Below, piece after piece: positions 45,229 through 54,799 of a DNA stretch of 64,000 bases. The stretch comes from Stenotrophomonas sp. UBA2629 (GTDB lineage Bacteria > Pseudomonadota > Gammaproteobacteria > Xanthomonadales > Xanthomonadaceae). Position numbers and translations under genes: made by a program. The first letter of the stretch is position 1, and the number at the start of each line of letters is the position of its first letter. Location: the NCBI GenBank assembly GCA_002359895.1, contig DEOB01000006.1:1-64000 (forward strand), written 5' to 3'. The notes under the pieces were generated by a model. It was not told the DNA's origin. It did no database searches and saw only the letters and a list, made by a program, of their open reading frames with translations.

Positions 45229-45798
45229 TTAGGTGCCTTCCTCTTTCATTTGTAGCGCCCGATACACGCTACTGCGACTGATGGAGAAGCGTTCTGCCAA
45301 TTGCTCAATGCTGAAGCCCTCTTCGGCCCGCATTGTTCGGATTCGCTCTTCCTGCGCAGGTGTCAGCGCCTTCTTGCGGCCAAATTTGGTTCCTCTCTTC
45401 TGTGCTAAGGCGATTCCATCGCGCTGACGTTCAGCCCGAATGTCGGCCTCGAACTCAGCGAATGCCCCCAATAGGTTGAAAAGAAGAACGCCCTCTGCGG
45501 TAGACGTGTCCAAACCTTGGTCCAGCACGCGGAGACTGACCCCTTTCTTCTTGAGAAGGTCCGCAATCTTGGCCAAATCCAAGACGCTACGGGCCATGCG
45601 GTCCAAGCGACTGACTACCAGTACATCGCCGTCTCGTACGTAATCCAGAGCGGCTTGAAGCTCGGGGCGGTTCTCTGCCTGCCTGCCTGAGCGCTTTTCC
45701 TTGTAGACCTTGCTGCAGTTCGCCTTGGTCAACTTGTCGAGCTGTACGTCCAGCGACTGACCGACGGTAGAGACACGGGCGTATCCCACAATTGCCAT
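45229..45798 (-). CDS. Serine recombinase (resolvase/invertase family)
   Basis: The 189-residue enzyme carries out site-specific strand exchange through a serine. ATG 45798 begins MAIVGYARVSTVGQSLDVQLDKL, containing the catalytic Ser in YARVSTVGQS. Later blocks are DVLVVSRLDRMARS, GAFAEFEADIRAERQRDGI and a helix-turn-helix at the end (SIEQLAERFSISRSSVYRAL). It resembles Tn3-type resolvases or Pin-like invertases. No res site or invertible segment was recognised beside it. It may resolve island or plasmid multimers. Confidence 0.85.
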   Translation of the reverse strand: MAIVGYARVSTVGQSLDVQLDKLTKANCSKVYKEKRSGRQAENRPELQAALDYVRDGDVLVVSRLDRMARSVLDLAKIADLLKKKGVSLRVLDQGLDTSTAEGVLLFNLLGAFAEFEADIRAERQRDGIALAQKRGTKFGRKKALTPAQEERIRTMRAEEGFSIEQLAERFSISRSSVYRALQMKEEGT

Positions 45799-46094
45799 GG
45801 CAGGATGCCTCAAAACATTTAAGAGGATGTGAGACTACCATTTTGGCATGAGTTTTGGAACTGCAGGAGTCGTGTCTCAACAGGTATACATTTTGAACCG
45901 ACATGGCAGGAGAGCAATCCCCGTCAATGCAGAAGAAGAGGTGGGCCAACTATCAGAGCCGGTGGCCGTCATGGGGTGTCGCCCCGCGCTCCGGTGCCTT
46001 GTTCGGCTACTCTATCGGCGTCGTCACCCTGTAGCTGCCGGGCGCCAGTTGGCGGAGGCTGCGCAGGCTCTTTCCGAAAAGAAGTTCAGCATAC

Positions 46095-47711
46095 ATGCGC
46101 AACCAACTTAGTCTCGAGGCCCTCGAATCATGGCTTTGGGAGTCTGCCAACATTCTTCGTGGCTCAATCGATTCATCCGACTTCAAAAACTACATCTTCG
46201 GTCTGCTGTTCCTCAAGCGCTTCAACGACGTGTTCGAAGAGCGTGTTGCCCAGTTGACGCAGGCAGAGCCCCTGAGCGTGGGTGAGGCCGAAGAAGAAGT
46301 CGAGGATACATGGGGGCCCTTCCCCCGTACGGCCCGGTGGCCGGCTCTGATTGCCCGCACCGAGAACATCGGTGAAGCGCTGGACAAGGCATTTGCCACC
46401 ATCGAAGCCAATAACCCAGAACTGCAGCACGTACTGACCGCAACCCAGTACGGCGACAAGCGTGTGCTGTCCGACGCTACATTGCAGCGCCTGTTGCGCC
46501 ACTTCAACCAGTACAAGCTGGGCAATGCCGACCTCTACAAGGCCGACATGTTGGGCGACGCCTACGAGTACCTGATTAAGCAGTTCGCCGACGACGCTGG
46601 GAAGAAGGGGGGCGAGTTCTACACGCCCAAGGCCGTGGTGCAATTGGTGGTGGAGCTCATCGACCCGCAGCCTGGCCACAGCGTGTACGACCCCACCTGC
46701 GGAAGCGGCGGCATGCTGGTGGAAAGCGCCCACCACATCGCCAAGCTGCCGGGTGGTCTGCTCTTGGGCGACAAAGCCAATGTGCTGCTGTTCGGGCAGG
46801 AAAAGAACCTCAGCACGTGGGCCATTGCCAAGCTGAACCTCTACCTTCACAACATGCAGGCAGAGATTGAGCGCGGCGACACCTTGGTCGAACCGAAGCA
46901 CCTCGATGGCGACTATCTGAGGACGTTTGACCGGGTCATTGCCAACCCGCCGTTCTCCGCCAAGCAATGGTGGTCCCCGCTGGAACTTTCCAACGAGGCG
47001 GAGCAAGAGGGCGACAAGAAGCCGAAGTCACCGAACTACAAGCAGGTCAGCGACCCCTACGGCCGCTTTGTCTACGGCATCCCGCCGCGTGGCTATGCCG
47101 ACCTCGCTTTCGCCCAGCACATGCTGGCCAGCCTCAAGGCCAATGGCCGCATGGGCATCATCCTGCCGCACGGTGTGCTTTTCCGCAGTGGCGAGGAAGG
47201 CAAGATTCGCGAGGGCATGCTGTTCGGCACCGATGCCGCCGGCGGCACCCAACCCGGGGACCTCATCGAGGCCGTCATTGGTCTGCCCTCCGCCCTGTTC
47301 TACAACACCGGCATTCCAGCCTGCGTGCTCGTTCTGAACAAGCGCAAGCCCGCTGCGATCAAGGGGAAGGTCATCATCATCGACGCCAGCCGCGACTACC
47401 ACGAAGGTAAGGCCCAGAACAGCCTGCGCCCCAGAGATATCGCCCACATCGCCAGTACGCACAAGGCCGCCTTTGAGCGCCAAACCGAGGTGGAGAATTA
47501 CTGTCGGGTCGTCACGTTGGACGAAATCCGTAACAACGACGGCAACCTCAACATTGCTCGATACATCGACAACGGCGAGCTTGAGGAGAGCGTAGATGTG
47601 GCGGCCGTCTTGTCGCAACTGGCGGCATTGGCGGAAGAAGAGGCAATCATTGATACGCGCCTGAATGGCTATCTGGCTGAGTTAGGGCTGCTGCAGGGTG
47701 AGTCGCAATGA
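46095..47711 (+). CDS. hsdM: Type I restriction-modification methyltransferase subunit
   Basis: This subunit makes N6-methyladenine in the recognition sequence. The 538 residues contain an N-terminal HsdM helical domain (LESWLWESANILRGSIDSSDFKNYIF), the SAM-binding DPTCGSGGML (199-208) and the catalytic NPPF (284-287). Its last four bases overlap the hsdS start (ATGA). It is the first gene of the five-gene operon; the gap of about 300 bp before it presumably holds the promoter. Confidence 0.95.
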   Translation: MRNQLSLEALESWLWESANILRGSIDSSDFKNYIFGLLFLKRFNDVFEERVAQLTQAEPLSVGEAEEEVEDTWGPFPRTARWPALIARTENIGEALDKAFATIEANNPELQHVLTATQYGDKRVLSDATLQRLLRHFNQYKLGNADLYKADMLGDAYEYLIKQFADDAGKKGGEFYTPKAVVQLVVELIDPQPGHSVYDPTCGSGGMLVESAHHIAKLPGGLLLGDKANVLLFGQEKNLSTWAIAKLNLYLHNMQAEIERGDTLVEPKHLDGDYLRTFDRVIANPPFSAKQWWSPLELSNEAEQEGDKKPKSPNYKQVSDPYGRFVYGIPPRGYADLAFAQHMLASLKANGRMGIILPHGVLFRSGEEGKIREGMLFGTDAAGGTQPGDLIEAVIGLPSALFYNTGIPACVLVLNKRKPAAIKGKVIIIDASRDYHEGKAQNSLRPRDIAHIASTHKAAFERQTEVENYCRVVTLDEIRNNDGNLNIARYIDNGELEESVDVAAVLSQLAALAEEEAIIDTRLNGYLAELGLLQGESQ

Positions 47712-48931
47712 ATCAAACGGCGAAGTCAAGCCCGGCGACCATGGTAGACGCGCCCTTCCCATCCGATTGGCAATCCGGCGAGCTGCTGAACTTCTTAGAA
47801 CTTCAGCGCGGTGTGGACCTTCCGGTGCAAGACCGAAGGGACGGCGACGTGCCAATTCTTGGTTCCAACGGTCTACTAGGGTTTCACGACATTAGCGTTT
47901 CTGAAGGTCCCGGCGTCATTACCGGTCGCTCTGGAACAATCGGAAAGGTGTTTTACGCGGAGGGAAAGTATTGGCCACTCAACACCGCGTTATATGTGAA
48001 AGACTTCAAAGGCAACTTACCTAAGTTCGTCTACTACAAACTGGGTGCTATTGGCCTTGAGCGGTTCTCGACCGGCACAGGCGTTCCTACGTTAAACAGG
48101 AACGTTGCGCACAAAGAGGTAGTGACATTTCCTCCTCTCCCCGAACAACAGAAGATTTCCTCTGTCCTGACGGCCATTGACGACAAGCTAGACATGATTT
48201 CGCGCCAGCTTGAAGCCACGCAGTCCCTCAAGCAGGGTCTGATGCAAACCCTGTTCAGCCGGGGTGTCGGCACCCAAGATTCCGATGCACGCTGGGTGCC
48301 ACACGTCGAGTTCAAAGACAGTGAGCTAGGGAAGATTCCTGCGACGTGGTCGGTGCGCTCACTTGGAAGCGTTACGGAGGAAGTCAGGGAGCGGAACTCC
48401 GGAAAACTTGACGATGCTTTGCTCTGCGGGGTCTTAAAGGAACAAGGTCTCGTGCCAATGCGCGAAAGAGTCAAGGGAGCAACCACTGAGCGATGCCGAG
48501 TCGTTTGGCCGAGCGCTTTTGCCTACAACCCGATGCGTATCAACATCGGCTCCATCGCCAGAAACCTTCGAGACCATGCAGTAATGGTGAGCCCAGACTA
48601 CGTGGTCTTTGCTGCGCGGCCCGGCGAGTTGCTTCCGGGCTTTCTCGACCACGTCCGGCGTTCAGATGAGTGGCAACGCTTTGTTGGGCGTTCCGGAGAC
48701 GGGGGGGTGCGCATCCGCATCTATTACGACGACTTGGCTCAATTGCGGCTAAAAATCCCACCGCTACCCGAGCAAATGAAGATTGTCGAAGTGCTTGACT
48801 GTCTGACAGACAAATTGAATCAACTCGTCGTCAAACGCGATGGGATGCAGACTCTGAAACTCGGCCTGATGCAAAAGCTCCTCGCGGGCGAATGGCGAGT
48901 CAGCGTGGACGCCAGCGCGAGCGGGACCTGA
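47708..48931 (+). CDS. hsdS: Type I restriction-modification specificity subunit
   Basis: The 407-residue protein has two target-recognition halves: the first from PFPSDWQSGELLNFLELQ, the second from GKIPATWSVRSLGSV at about residue 213. The usual conserved helical spacers (LPEQQKISSVLTAIDDKLD and LPEQMKIVEVLDCLTDKLN) allow HsdM binding. It sets the bipartite DNA target of the complex. The first TRD uses less biased codons than the rest, as expected of swapped recognition modules. Confidence 0.93.
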   Translation: MNQTAKSSPATMVDAPFPSDWQSGELLNFLELQRGVDLPVQDRRDGDVPILGSNGLLGFHDISVSEGPGVITGRSGTIGKVFYAEGKYWPLNTALYVKDFKGNLPKFVYYKLGAIGLERFSTGTGVPTLNRNVAHKEVVTFPPLPEQQKISSVLTAIDDKLDMISRQLEATQSLKQGLMQTLFSRGVGTQDSDARWVPHVEFKDSELGKIPATWSVRSLGSVTEEVRERNSGKLDDALLCGVLKEQGLVPMRERVKGATTERCRVVWPSAFAYNPMRINIGSIARNLRDHAVMVSPDYVVFAARPGELLPGFLDHVRRSDEWQRFVGRSGDGGVRIRIYYDDLAQLRLKIPPLPEQMKIVEVLDCLTDKLNQLVVKRDGMQTLKLGLMQKLLAGEWRVSVDASASGT

Positions 48932-48940
48932 GAGATAGGC

Positions 48941-49834
48941 ATGGCATCGCAGGCGCTGCTCGCCCCAGACCCACCGCTTGAACTGCAGCGTGATGTGCAG
49001 CGCAAGTTGGGGCGGTGCCTGCTTCGCCTGCAGCAGTACGAAATCCTCCTCAAGGCATTGGTGGCCCACGGCGCCATTGCCGGGCCACCGGCTGCGCTGC
49101 AATCCGTGCAAGACGCCCAGGTAGCTTGCGTCCAGAAGAAGACCTTGGGCACCTTGGTCGGTATGCTGACCGAGCGCTATCTGACCTCGGAGGACGTGGA
49201 TGACAGCAACGAGGAGCCGCAGGGCGATTGTAGTATGTGGTTCCGCTTCCGCTTTCAGGTGGAGCTGGACGCAAGCCAGCATCATGCGACCACGGCGGCC
49301 TTGAAGGAGTTAGTGGACCTGCGCAACGAACTGGTGCACCACTTCTTGCAGCGCTTCAACATCTGGGAGCCGCAGGGCTGCCTGGCCGCCGATGCCTATC
49401 TGGATGCCAGCTACGAGACCATCGACGGCCACTACCTGACCTTGCGCGGCTGGGCGCAGGGCATGGATGAGGCCCGTGCGGCGATGGCCTCGTTCATGCG
49501 TACGGCAGCGTTCGAAGACCTGCTGGTCAACGGCATTGCACCGGATGGCTCGGTAGACTGGCCTGCCAGCGGGGCCGTGCGCTGCCTGTGTGAAGCCGAG
49601 ACCCAATTCGCGACCAAGGGCTGGACCCTGCTCAACACCGCGACCACGTGGATTCGCACCCAACACCCTGGTCAGCATCCCCAGCGCTACGGCTGCGGCA
49701 GTTGGCGGCAAGTGATTCACGAGTCTCAGCAGTTTGAGATTCGCAGGATGGTGAACACAGAACAAGGCTGCGGCGAGGTTTGGTATCGCAGCCGTCAGGA
49801 GAAAGCCAGTATGCAAGGAAAGAAGAGCTCGTGA
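48941..49834 (+). CDS. HEPN-like protein with C-terminal LOTUS/OST-HTH-like domain, in the hsd operon
   Basis: The 297-residue product lies between hsdS and hsdR, nine bases after the former; its TGA overlaps the hsdR GTG. Its N-terminal two-thirds is helical and contains RNELVHHF: R128 followed by H133 fits the R-x4-6-H motif of HEPN ribonucleases. The C-terminal ~60 residues (GSWRQVIHESQQFEIRRM... ending EVWYRSR) look like an OST-HTH/LOTUS RNA-binding domain. A ribonuclease role is inferred from these motifs. Its position inside a restriction operon suggests a second line of defence, comparable in idea to PrrC, but no direct homolog is claimed. Confidence 0.65.
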   Translation: MASQALLAPDPPLELQRDVQRKLGRCLLRLQQYEILLKALVAHGAIAGPPAALQSVQDAQVACVQKKTLGTLVGMLTERYLTSEDVDDSNEEPQGDCSMWFRFRFQVELDASQHHATTAALKELVDLRNELVHHFLQRFNIWEPQGCLAADAYLDASYETIDGHYLTLRGWAQGMDEARAAMASFMRTAAFEDLLVNGIAPDGSVDWPASGAVRCLCEAETQFATKGWTLLNTATTWIRTQHPGQHPQRYGCGSWRQVIHESQQFEIRRMVNTEQGCGEVWYRSRQEKASMQGKKSS

Positions 49835-52800
49835 GCCCGTCGCCCGAGAAGACTGGCGTCGAAACGCCTGCCATCGAGTCACTGCTCAAGCTGGGTTACA
49901 CCCATCTGCCGGGCCATGCGGTGAAGGTGGAACACCGCCACCTCGCCCCGGTGCTTGAGGATGTGCTCCGGCCCCGGCTGCTGGCCTTGAACCCGTGGCT
50001 GGCCAAGGCCCCCGGTGGGGTGGATGCGGCCTTGATTGAACTGCGCAAGCGGGTCAACGATGAACTGCTGCCAGCCAACAAGGCGTTCTGGGCGCAGGTG
50101 GTGCACCGCTCGGACATCCAAGTGAAGGATGCAGAGGGCAAGCCGCGCAGTGTTCGCTTCTTCGAAGCGGGCACGGTCGCCCACAACGACTTCCATGTGG
50201 TGGACCAGTACGTCGGCAGGAATGCTGATGGCGACCTGTTCCGGCCGGACCTGCTGTTGTTCGTCAACGGTCTGCCGCTGGCGACTATCGAATGCAAGGC
50301 CAGCCACCACCGGCTGGATGAAGCGCTGGCACAACTCGATGGCTACCAAGCCAGCTTTCCGGCTCAGTTTGTGTTCAACCAAATCTGTGTGGGCCTCAAC
50401 CGTAGGCAGGGCCTGTATGGCGCCATCCTGACCAAGCCCGCCTTCTACGCACGCTACCGGTTGCAGGACGCGGAACTGGCTGCGGTGACTGCCGTGCTGG
50501 GTGCTGACCCGAGTGAGCAGGACCAACTGCTGTGGGCCTTGTTCGAGCCGGGCCGGTTTTTGGAACTCATCACGCACTTCGTCCTGTTTGAGATTCGCGA
50601 CGGCAGGACAGTCAAGAAGCTGCCTCGCTATCAGCAGTGGCGAGCTGTACGCAAGACTATCGCCCGGCTGACGGCGGCCAAGCCCATCGGCGGGGTGGTC
50701 TGGCACACACAGGGCAGCGGCAAGTCGCTGACCATGGCGCTGCTGGCCCGGATGCTGCGGGCGGACAGCACGGGCTTGAACAATCCCACTGTGCTGGTCC
50801 TGACCGACCGCAAGGACCTTGACAAACAAGTCTTCGACACCTTCCATGCCGTGGGCATTAAAGCCATTCAGGCGGTGTCGGTAGAGGGCTTGGTGAAGCT
50901 GCTGGGCAATGACTACGGCAGTGTCTTCACCAGCACGGTGCAGAAGTTCCAAGAGAACGAACTCGCTGCCGATGCCAGCGACAGCGCAGCGGATGATGAA
51001 GATGACCTTCTGCAAGCCACCCGGCATAGACGGGTGCGCGAGGGCAAGGACTTCTTCATGTTGGAGGAGTGCAATGCCAACTTCGGCAAGCACGATGAGG
51101 ACGGTGTGCTGCTGGACGCCAAGTGGAAAGAGGTCCGCCGGGAGAAGGTGAACTTCCGGGTACTGAGCGCCAAGCGGAACTTCTATGTGCTGGTGGATGA
51201 AGCACATAGAAGCCAGTACGACTTCTTGGCGGCCTTCATGCGGGCCAGCCTGCCCAATGCCAAGTTCATCGCCTTCACCGGCACACCGCTGCTGAACGAC
51301 GACAAGCACACCTTGGCCGAGTTTGGCGGCGACACCTACATCGACGAATACCGCTTGCACGAGGCTGTGGCTGACGGCGCCACGCTGCCCATCAAGTACC
51401 AAGACGCATGGGTGAAGCTTGCGCCCAGCAGCAAGCTGGACCAAGCCTTCAAGGACCAGTTTGCGCAGGAAGACGAAGCCAGACAGCAGGCCCTGAAGAA
51501 GGAACTGCTGGCCCGGTGGCGGCAGGCCGGGGACCGCATGGAGCAGGTGGCGGCGCATCAGGTGGAGCACTTCATCACCAACGTGCAAGCCAAGGGCCTG
51601 AAAGCCATGCTGGTTTGCGACGGCCGCGACATGGCGGTTCGGTACAAGGACCTGCTGGATGGGCTGATGCAGGACCGGAAGGCCAAGGGCTTGCCGACCT
51701 TTGAAAGCCGCGTCGTCATCTCGCTGGCCAGTGCCACCGCATCACGCTCGGGCGCCAGCGAACACGAAGAGGCCGCAGAGCGCGGGGCGGACAAGGAAGC
51801 GGTTCAGACCATCGAAGAGCGGGTCAAGGCTGAAATCAAGGCAGGCAAGCAGCCCGTCGCATTGCCGACCGAGCAGATTGCCAACTTCGTTTCCAAGCTG
51901 TTCCCGCTGCCCTACGGCGACGAGTCCAAGGGCAAGGACGGGCAGCCGCATGCGAACAACATCGGCCTTTGCATAGTGTCCGACATGCTCTTAACGGGAT
52001 GGGACGCCCCCATCGTGGGCACCATGTACCTCGACAAGCCGCTGAAGGAGCACACGCTGCTGCAGGCCATTGCACGGGTGAACCGGACGATGGCAGGCAA
52101 GAACGCGGGCTACATCGTGGACTACCACGGTGTGGTGGAGCACCTTGACCACGCACTGAAGATTTACGGTGGCGAGGTTCAACCGGCCCAAGTGTGGGAG
52201 GGGGTGGAAAGCGAGTTGCCCAAGCTGCAAGCCACGCTCGACCGCATCCTGACCCTGCTACCCAAGAAGCACGACCCGGTTAGCCAGCGCGAGGACTACA
52301 AGGACGATGCCGAGCGTTTCCTCGACCCCGCCGCGCGGTTGGATGCAGTAGAGGACTTCCTCGACTTGGTGAAGCGCTTCAACCGGAGCATCGACATCAT
52401 CTTGCCGGATGTGCGGGGTGTGCCCTTCAAGCCCTACTTCACGCTGTTCGCGGAAATCCGACTGATGCTGCGCGACAAGCTGCCCGGTGCGACCCATCGC
52501 GAGCGCATCACGCGACTGGAATCCGCGCTGCTGCAGAAATTGCTGGACGAGTACATCGGCGCCAGCCCGGCCAAGAGCCTACTGGGCAAAGAGGTGTCCA
52601 TTCTGGACGCCAGCGACATGGCCCGTCTGAAAAAGCTGGCCAGTCCCGGCAGTCAGGCGCTGGTAATGAAGAACCAGTTGAGGCACACGATTGCGACCGG
52701 CAGGGACAAGGACCCAGCCTTCTTCGACAAGCTGGCTGAGGAGCTTGAAAAGCTGCTGGCTGAGGAAGCTGCGGGACGCATCAGTCAGGCGCATTTCTTG

Positions 52801-53115
52801 GAGCAACTCGACCTGTTCGGGCAACGCATCGCGGACAAGGACAAGTCCGGCTTCGGGCACCCGGCCCATTCGGCGGTATATCACTATCTGGCTTCGCTGC
52901 TCAGTGAGGAGACGGCACGCATCGCCACGACCAAGCTGTTCGAGGATGCCGACCTGAGCCGCACCATGGCGGCGGAAAACTGGAAGCAGATGCACGACCT
53001 GCACCCTGAATTGCGAGCACTGCTGCACAAGCTGCTGATTCCGCTCGCAGGGTGGGAGCGTTCGGTGGCGCGGGAGCACGCCAAGCGCATCATGGACATC
53101 CTGCTGAAGAACTGA
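49831..53115 (+). CDS. hsdR: Type I restriction endonuclease subunit
   Basis: The 1094-residue motor/nuclease cuts unmodified DNA after ATP-driven translocation. GTG 49831 overlaps the previous stop and follows AAGGAAAGAAGAG. Near residues 140-156 lies a PD-(D/E)xK nuclease core (FRPDLLLF ... ATIECKA). Helicase motifs follow: Walker A HTQGSGKSLTM, VLTDRKDLDKQ, DEAH in VDEAHRSQ, TGTPLLNDD, and later motifs including LTGWDAP and QAIARVNR. A C-terminal helical domain binds the methylase. It is complete. Confidence 0.93.
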   Translation: MSPSPEKTGVETPAIESLLKLGYTHLPGHAVKVEHRHLAPVLEDVLRPRLLALNPWLAKAPGGVDAALIELRKRVNDELLPANKAFWAQVVHRSDIQVKDAEGKPRSVRFFEAGTVAHNDFHVVDQYVGRNADGDLFRPDLLLFVNGLPLATIECKASHHRLDEALAQLDGYQASFPAQFVFNQICVGLNRRQGLYGAILTKPAFYARYRLQDAELAAVTAVLGADPSEQDQLLWALFEPGRFLELITHFVLFEIRDGRTVKKLPRYQQWRAVRKTIARLTAAKPIGGVVWHTQGSGKSLTMALLARMLRADSTGLNNPTVLVLTDRKDLDKQVFDTFHAVGIKAIQAVSVEGLVKLLGNDYGSVFTSTVQKFQENELAADASDSAADDEDDLLQATRHRRVREGKDFFMLEECNANFGKHDEDGVLLDAKWKEVRREKVNFRVLSAKRNFYVLVDEAHRSQYDFLAAFMRASLPNAKFIAFTGTPLLNDDKHTLAEFGGDTYIDEYRLHEAVADGATLPIKYQDAWVKLAPSSKLDQAFKDQFAQEDEARQQALKKELLARWRQAGDRMEQVAAHQVEHFITNVQAKGLKAMLVCDGRDMAVRYKDLLDGLMQDRKAKGLPTFESRVVISLASATASRSGASEHEEAAERGADKEAVQTIEERVKAEIKAGKQPVALPTEQIANFVSKLFPLPYGDESKGKDGQPHANNIGLCIVSDMLLTGWDAPIVGTMYLDKPLKEHTLLQAIARVNRTMAGKNAGYIVDYHGVVEHLDHALKIYGGEVQPAQVWEGVESELPKLQATLDRILTLLPKKHDPVSQREDYKDDAERFLDPAARLDAVEDFLDLVKRFNRSIDIILPDVRGVPFKPYFTLFAEIRLMLRDKLPGATHRERITRLESALLQKLLDEYIGASPAKSLLGKEVSILDASDMARLKKLASPGSQALVMKNQLRHTIATGRDKDPAFFDKLAEELEKLLAEEAAGRISQAHFLEQLDLFGQRIADKDKSGFGHPAHSAVYHYLASLLSEETARIATTKLFEDADLSRTMAAENWKQMHDLHPELRALLHKLLIPLAGWERSVAREHAKRIMDILLKN

Positions 53116-53117
53116 CG

Positions 53118-53831
53118 ATGCCGCTGCTCCAGTACGGCCAAACCACCATCGAGTGGCGGTTCCAGTCCGACCCAAAACTGAAACGGCACTACGTGACCGT
53201 GGAGCGTGGGCGGCCGGTGCTGCTGCGCGGGCCGATGGTGGACGTGGCCGAACAGGAAGCTCTGGTCCGCCGCCGCGCTCGTTGGATTCGCGAGAAGCTG
53301 GTGCTGGTCAATCAGCCGCAGGCCAGTGATGCCATCGTTACCGGCAGCCGTTTGCGCTACTGCGGCCGAAGCTACTTCACCGAGGTCCGGCACACCCCGG
53401 AACTAGACAAGCCCCGGCTGACCTTCACCGCCTCGCGCTTCATCGTTGAGAGCCCCGAGGGCCTCAGCATCCAGCCGGACACGCTCGCGGCGCTGATGGA
53501 GCAGTTCTACCGTGAACGTGCTCAAGACAAGCTGTTGGTGCGGGTGCGCCATTGGGAGCGACAGACCGGCATGCAAGCCCATGGCGCCCGCGTTCGCGTG
53601 TTCCAAAGTCGGTGGGCCAGTTGCGATGCACGCAACGTGCTGGAGTTCCATCCAAGGGTGATGGAGCTACCGACCAGCGTGCAGGACTACGTCATCGTCC
53701 ACGAGCTGTGCCACACGGTTGAGAAGAGTCATACGAAGGCGTTCTGGTCGCTGGTCGCGCGGCACATGCCCGACTGGCAGCGGCAGCACGGTGCCCTAGA
53801 GAGAGCGCTAATTCGTGATGCAGCGTGGTGA
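53118..53831 (+). CDS. YgjP-like M48/DUF45 metallopeptidase
   Basis: This 237-residue protein starts two bases after hsdR. Its zinc site is intact: VHELCHTVEKSHTKAFWSL, a HExxH with a third His and the FW after it. The N-terminal half (RFQSDPKLKRHYVTVERG...) is the usual beta-rich part of the family. Genes of this type are commonly the last gene of type I restriction operons; the substrate is not known. It could process a component of the complex or of damaged cells. Confidence 0.88.
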   Translation: MPLLQYGQTTIEWRFQSDPKLKRHYVTVERGRPVLLRGPMVDVAEQEALVRRRARWIREKLVLVNQPQASDAIVTGSRLRYCGRSYFTEVRHTPELDKPRLTFTASRFIVESPEGLSIQPDTLAALMEQFYRERAQDKLLVRVRHWERQTGMQAHGARVRVFQSRWASCDARNVLEFHPRVMELPTSVQDYVIVHELCHTVEKSHTKAFWSLVARHMPDWQRQHGALERALIRDAAW

Positions 53832-53929
53832 GTTCAAGGGAGGCATGATTGAATCGGGTCATTCAACAGCTTTCCCGATACAGGCTATTTGTCGCCGTTC
53901 AAGGTACACAGGCCCGCTGCTACGCAGAT

Positions 53930-54607
53930 TTAGTGGTGTGCGCTGAGTTTCGCATTTCCCTTTAGACGGAAGACGACTCCTTCCGGCCCCTTTGGCCGCA
54001 GGAAAAAGACGTTGTCCCCTTTCGGCCAATGAGTCGTTTGCAGGTCTTTTGTAAGGTACTTCGCCAACCCATCGGCGTCATAGACTTTGCGCACATCAAT
54101 ACGGTCTAGGGCAGACATCGGCCTATTGAAGTCATCACGAAGCCATAGGGCCGCTTCGTTCACGATGGCAGTGAACCGCTCGTCACTTAGGTCGGCGTCT
54201 GGCTTCTGAACGAGAACGTGAAAGTGAAGGCGGCCGCGTAACTCTTGGCTCCGTTTGTGTCGTTCCGCGACAATGGTGGCGTGGATTCCATCGCCTTTTT
54301 TCTTCCATCTAGGCCCCCAAATTGAACGATTGATGTGCTTTGTGCAGTCCCATAAGCCATCAATAGCTCTCGCATCGCTGTATGGATGCATGTATGAGTG
54401 CGTCCACATATAGGCGTAAGAGGAGGCAGAACCCAAGAATTCCTTCCAAGCGCCATAGAGCTGAACACTAGAGGTGCTATAGGTTGGAGCCTCATTCGTG
54501 TTCCTGTCGAATAGTTCATCGGTGTGGTGATGAGACAAGGTGTCCTGCTTGACCTCGATGGCGCCACGATAGCGCGAGTAGTTGGCAATCCTTTCAGTGA
54601 TGTACAT
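53930..54607 (-). CDS. HUH-endonuclease replication-type protein
   Basis: The 225-residue protein starts at ATG 54607 after AGGAG. It has the HUH motif as LHFHVLV (GRLHFHVLVQK) in the middle and a downstream tyrosine in GLAKYLTKDL, the order of rolling-circle replication initiators. It resembles phage/plasmid Rep proteins of the inovirus Gp2 or rep_1 sort, without clear assignment. Its presence next to the integrase suggests that the excised island can replicate as a single-strand intermediate. The gap 54608-54799 holds no gene. Confidence 0.6.
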   Translation of the reverse strand: MYITERIANYSRYRGAIEVKQDTLSHHHTDELFDRNTNEAPTYSTSSVQLYGAWKEFLGSASSYAYMWTHSYMHPYSDARAIDGLWDCTKHINRSIWGPRWKKKGDGIHATIVAERHKRSQELRGRLHFHVLVQKPDADLSDERFTAIVNEAALWLRDDFNRPMSALDRIDVRKVYDADGLAKYLTKDLQTTHWPKGDNVFFLRPKGPEGVVFRLKGNAKLSAHH

Positions 54608-54799
54608 GCTTTTCTCCTAAATTATTAGCTTGTTTTGAATACTTCTCTCCTTTATTGGGAGGGGGGTCAATCTGCGGGACTAGCCTCAGCAGCAAGCAGT
54701 TTTTCTACGACTGCCTACTAGTTAGTGCCTGGAAAGTTAGTGATATCCCTAATTAATGTGATGGACGTCACAAACATGAAAGTTTGAGGGCGGGCAGCC

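Noticed and set aside
45848..46111. 87-codon frame before hsdM
   Set aside because: It has poor composition, overlaps the hsdM start and lacks a convincing ribosome-binding site; the gap more likely holds the promoter.
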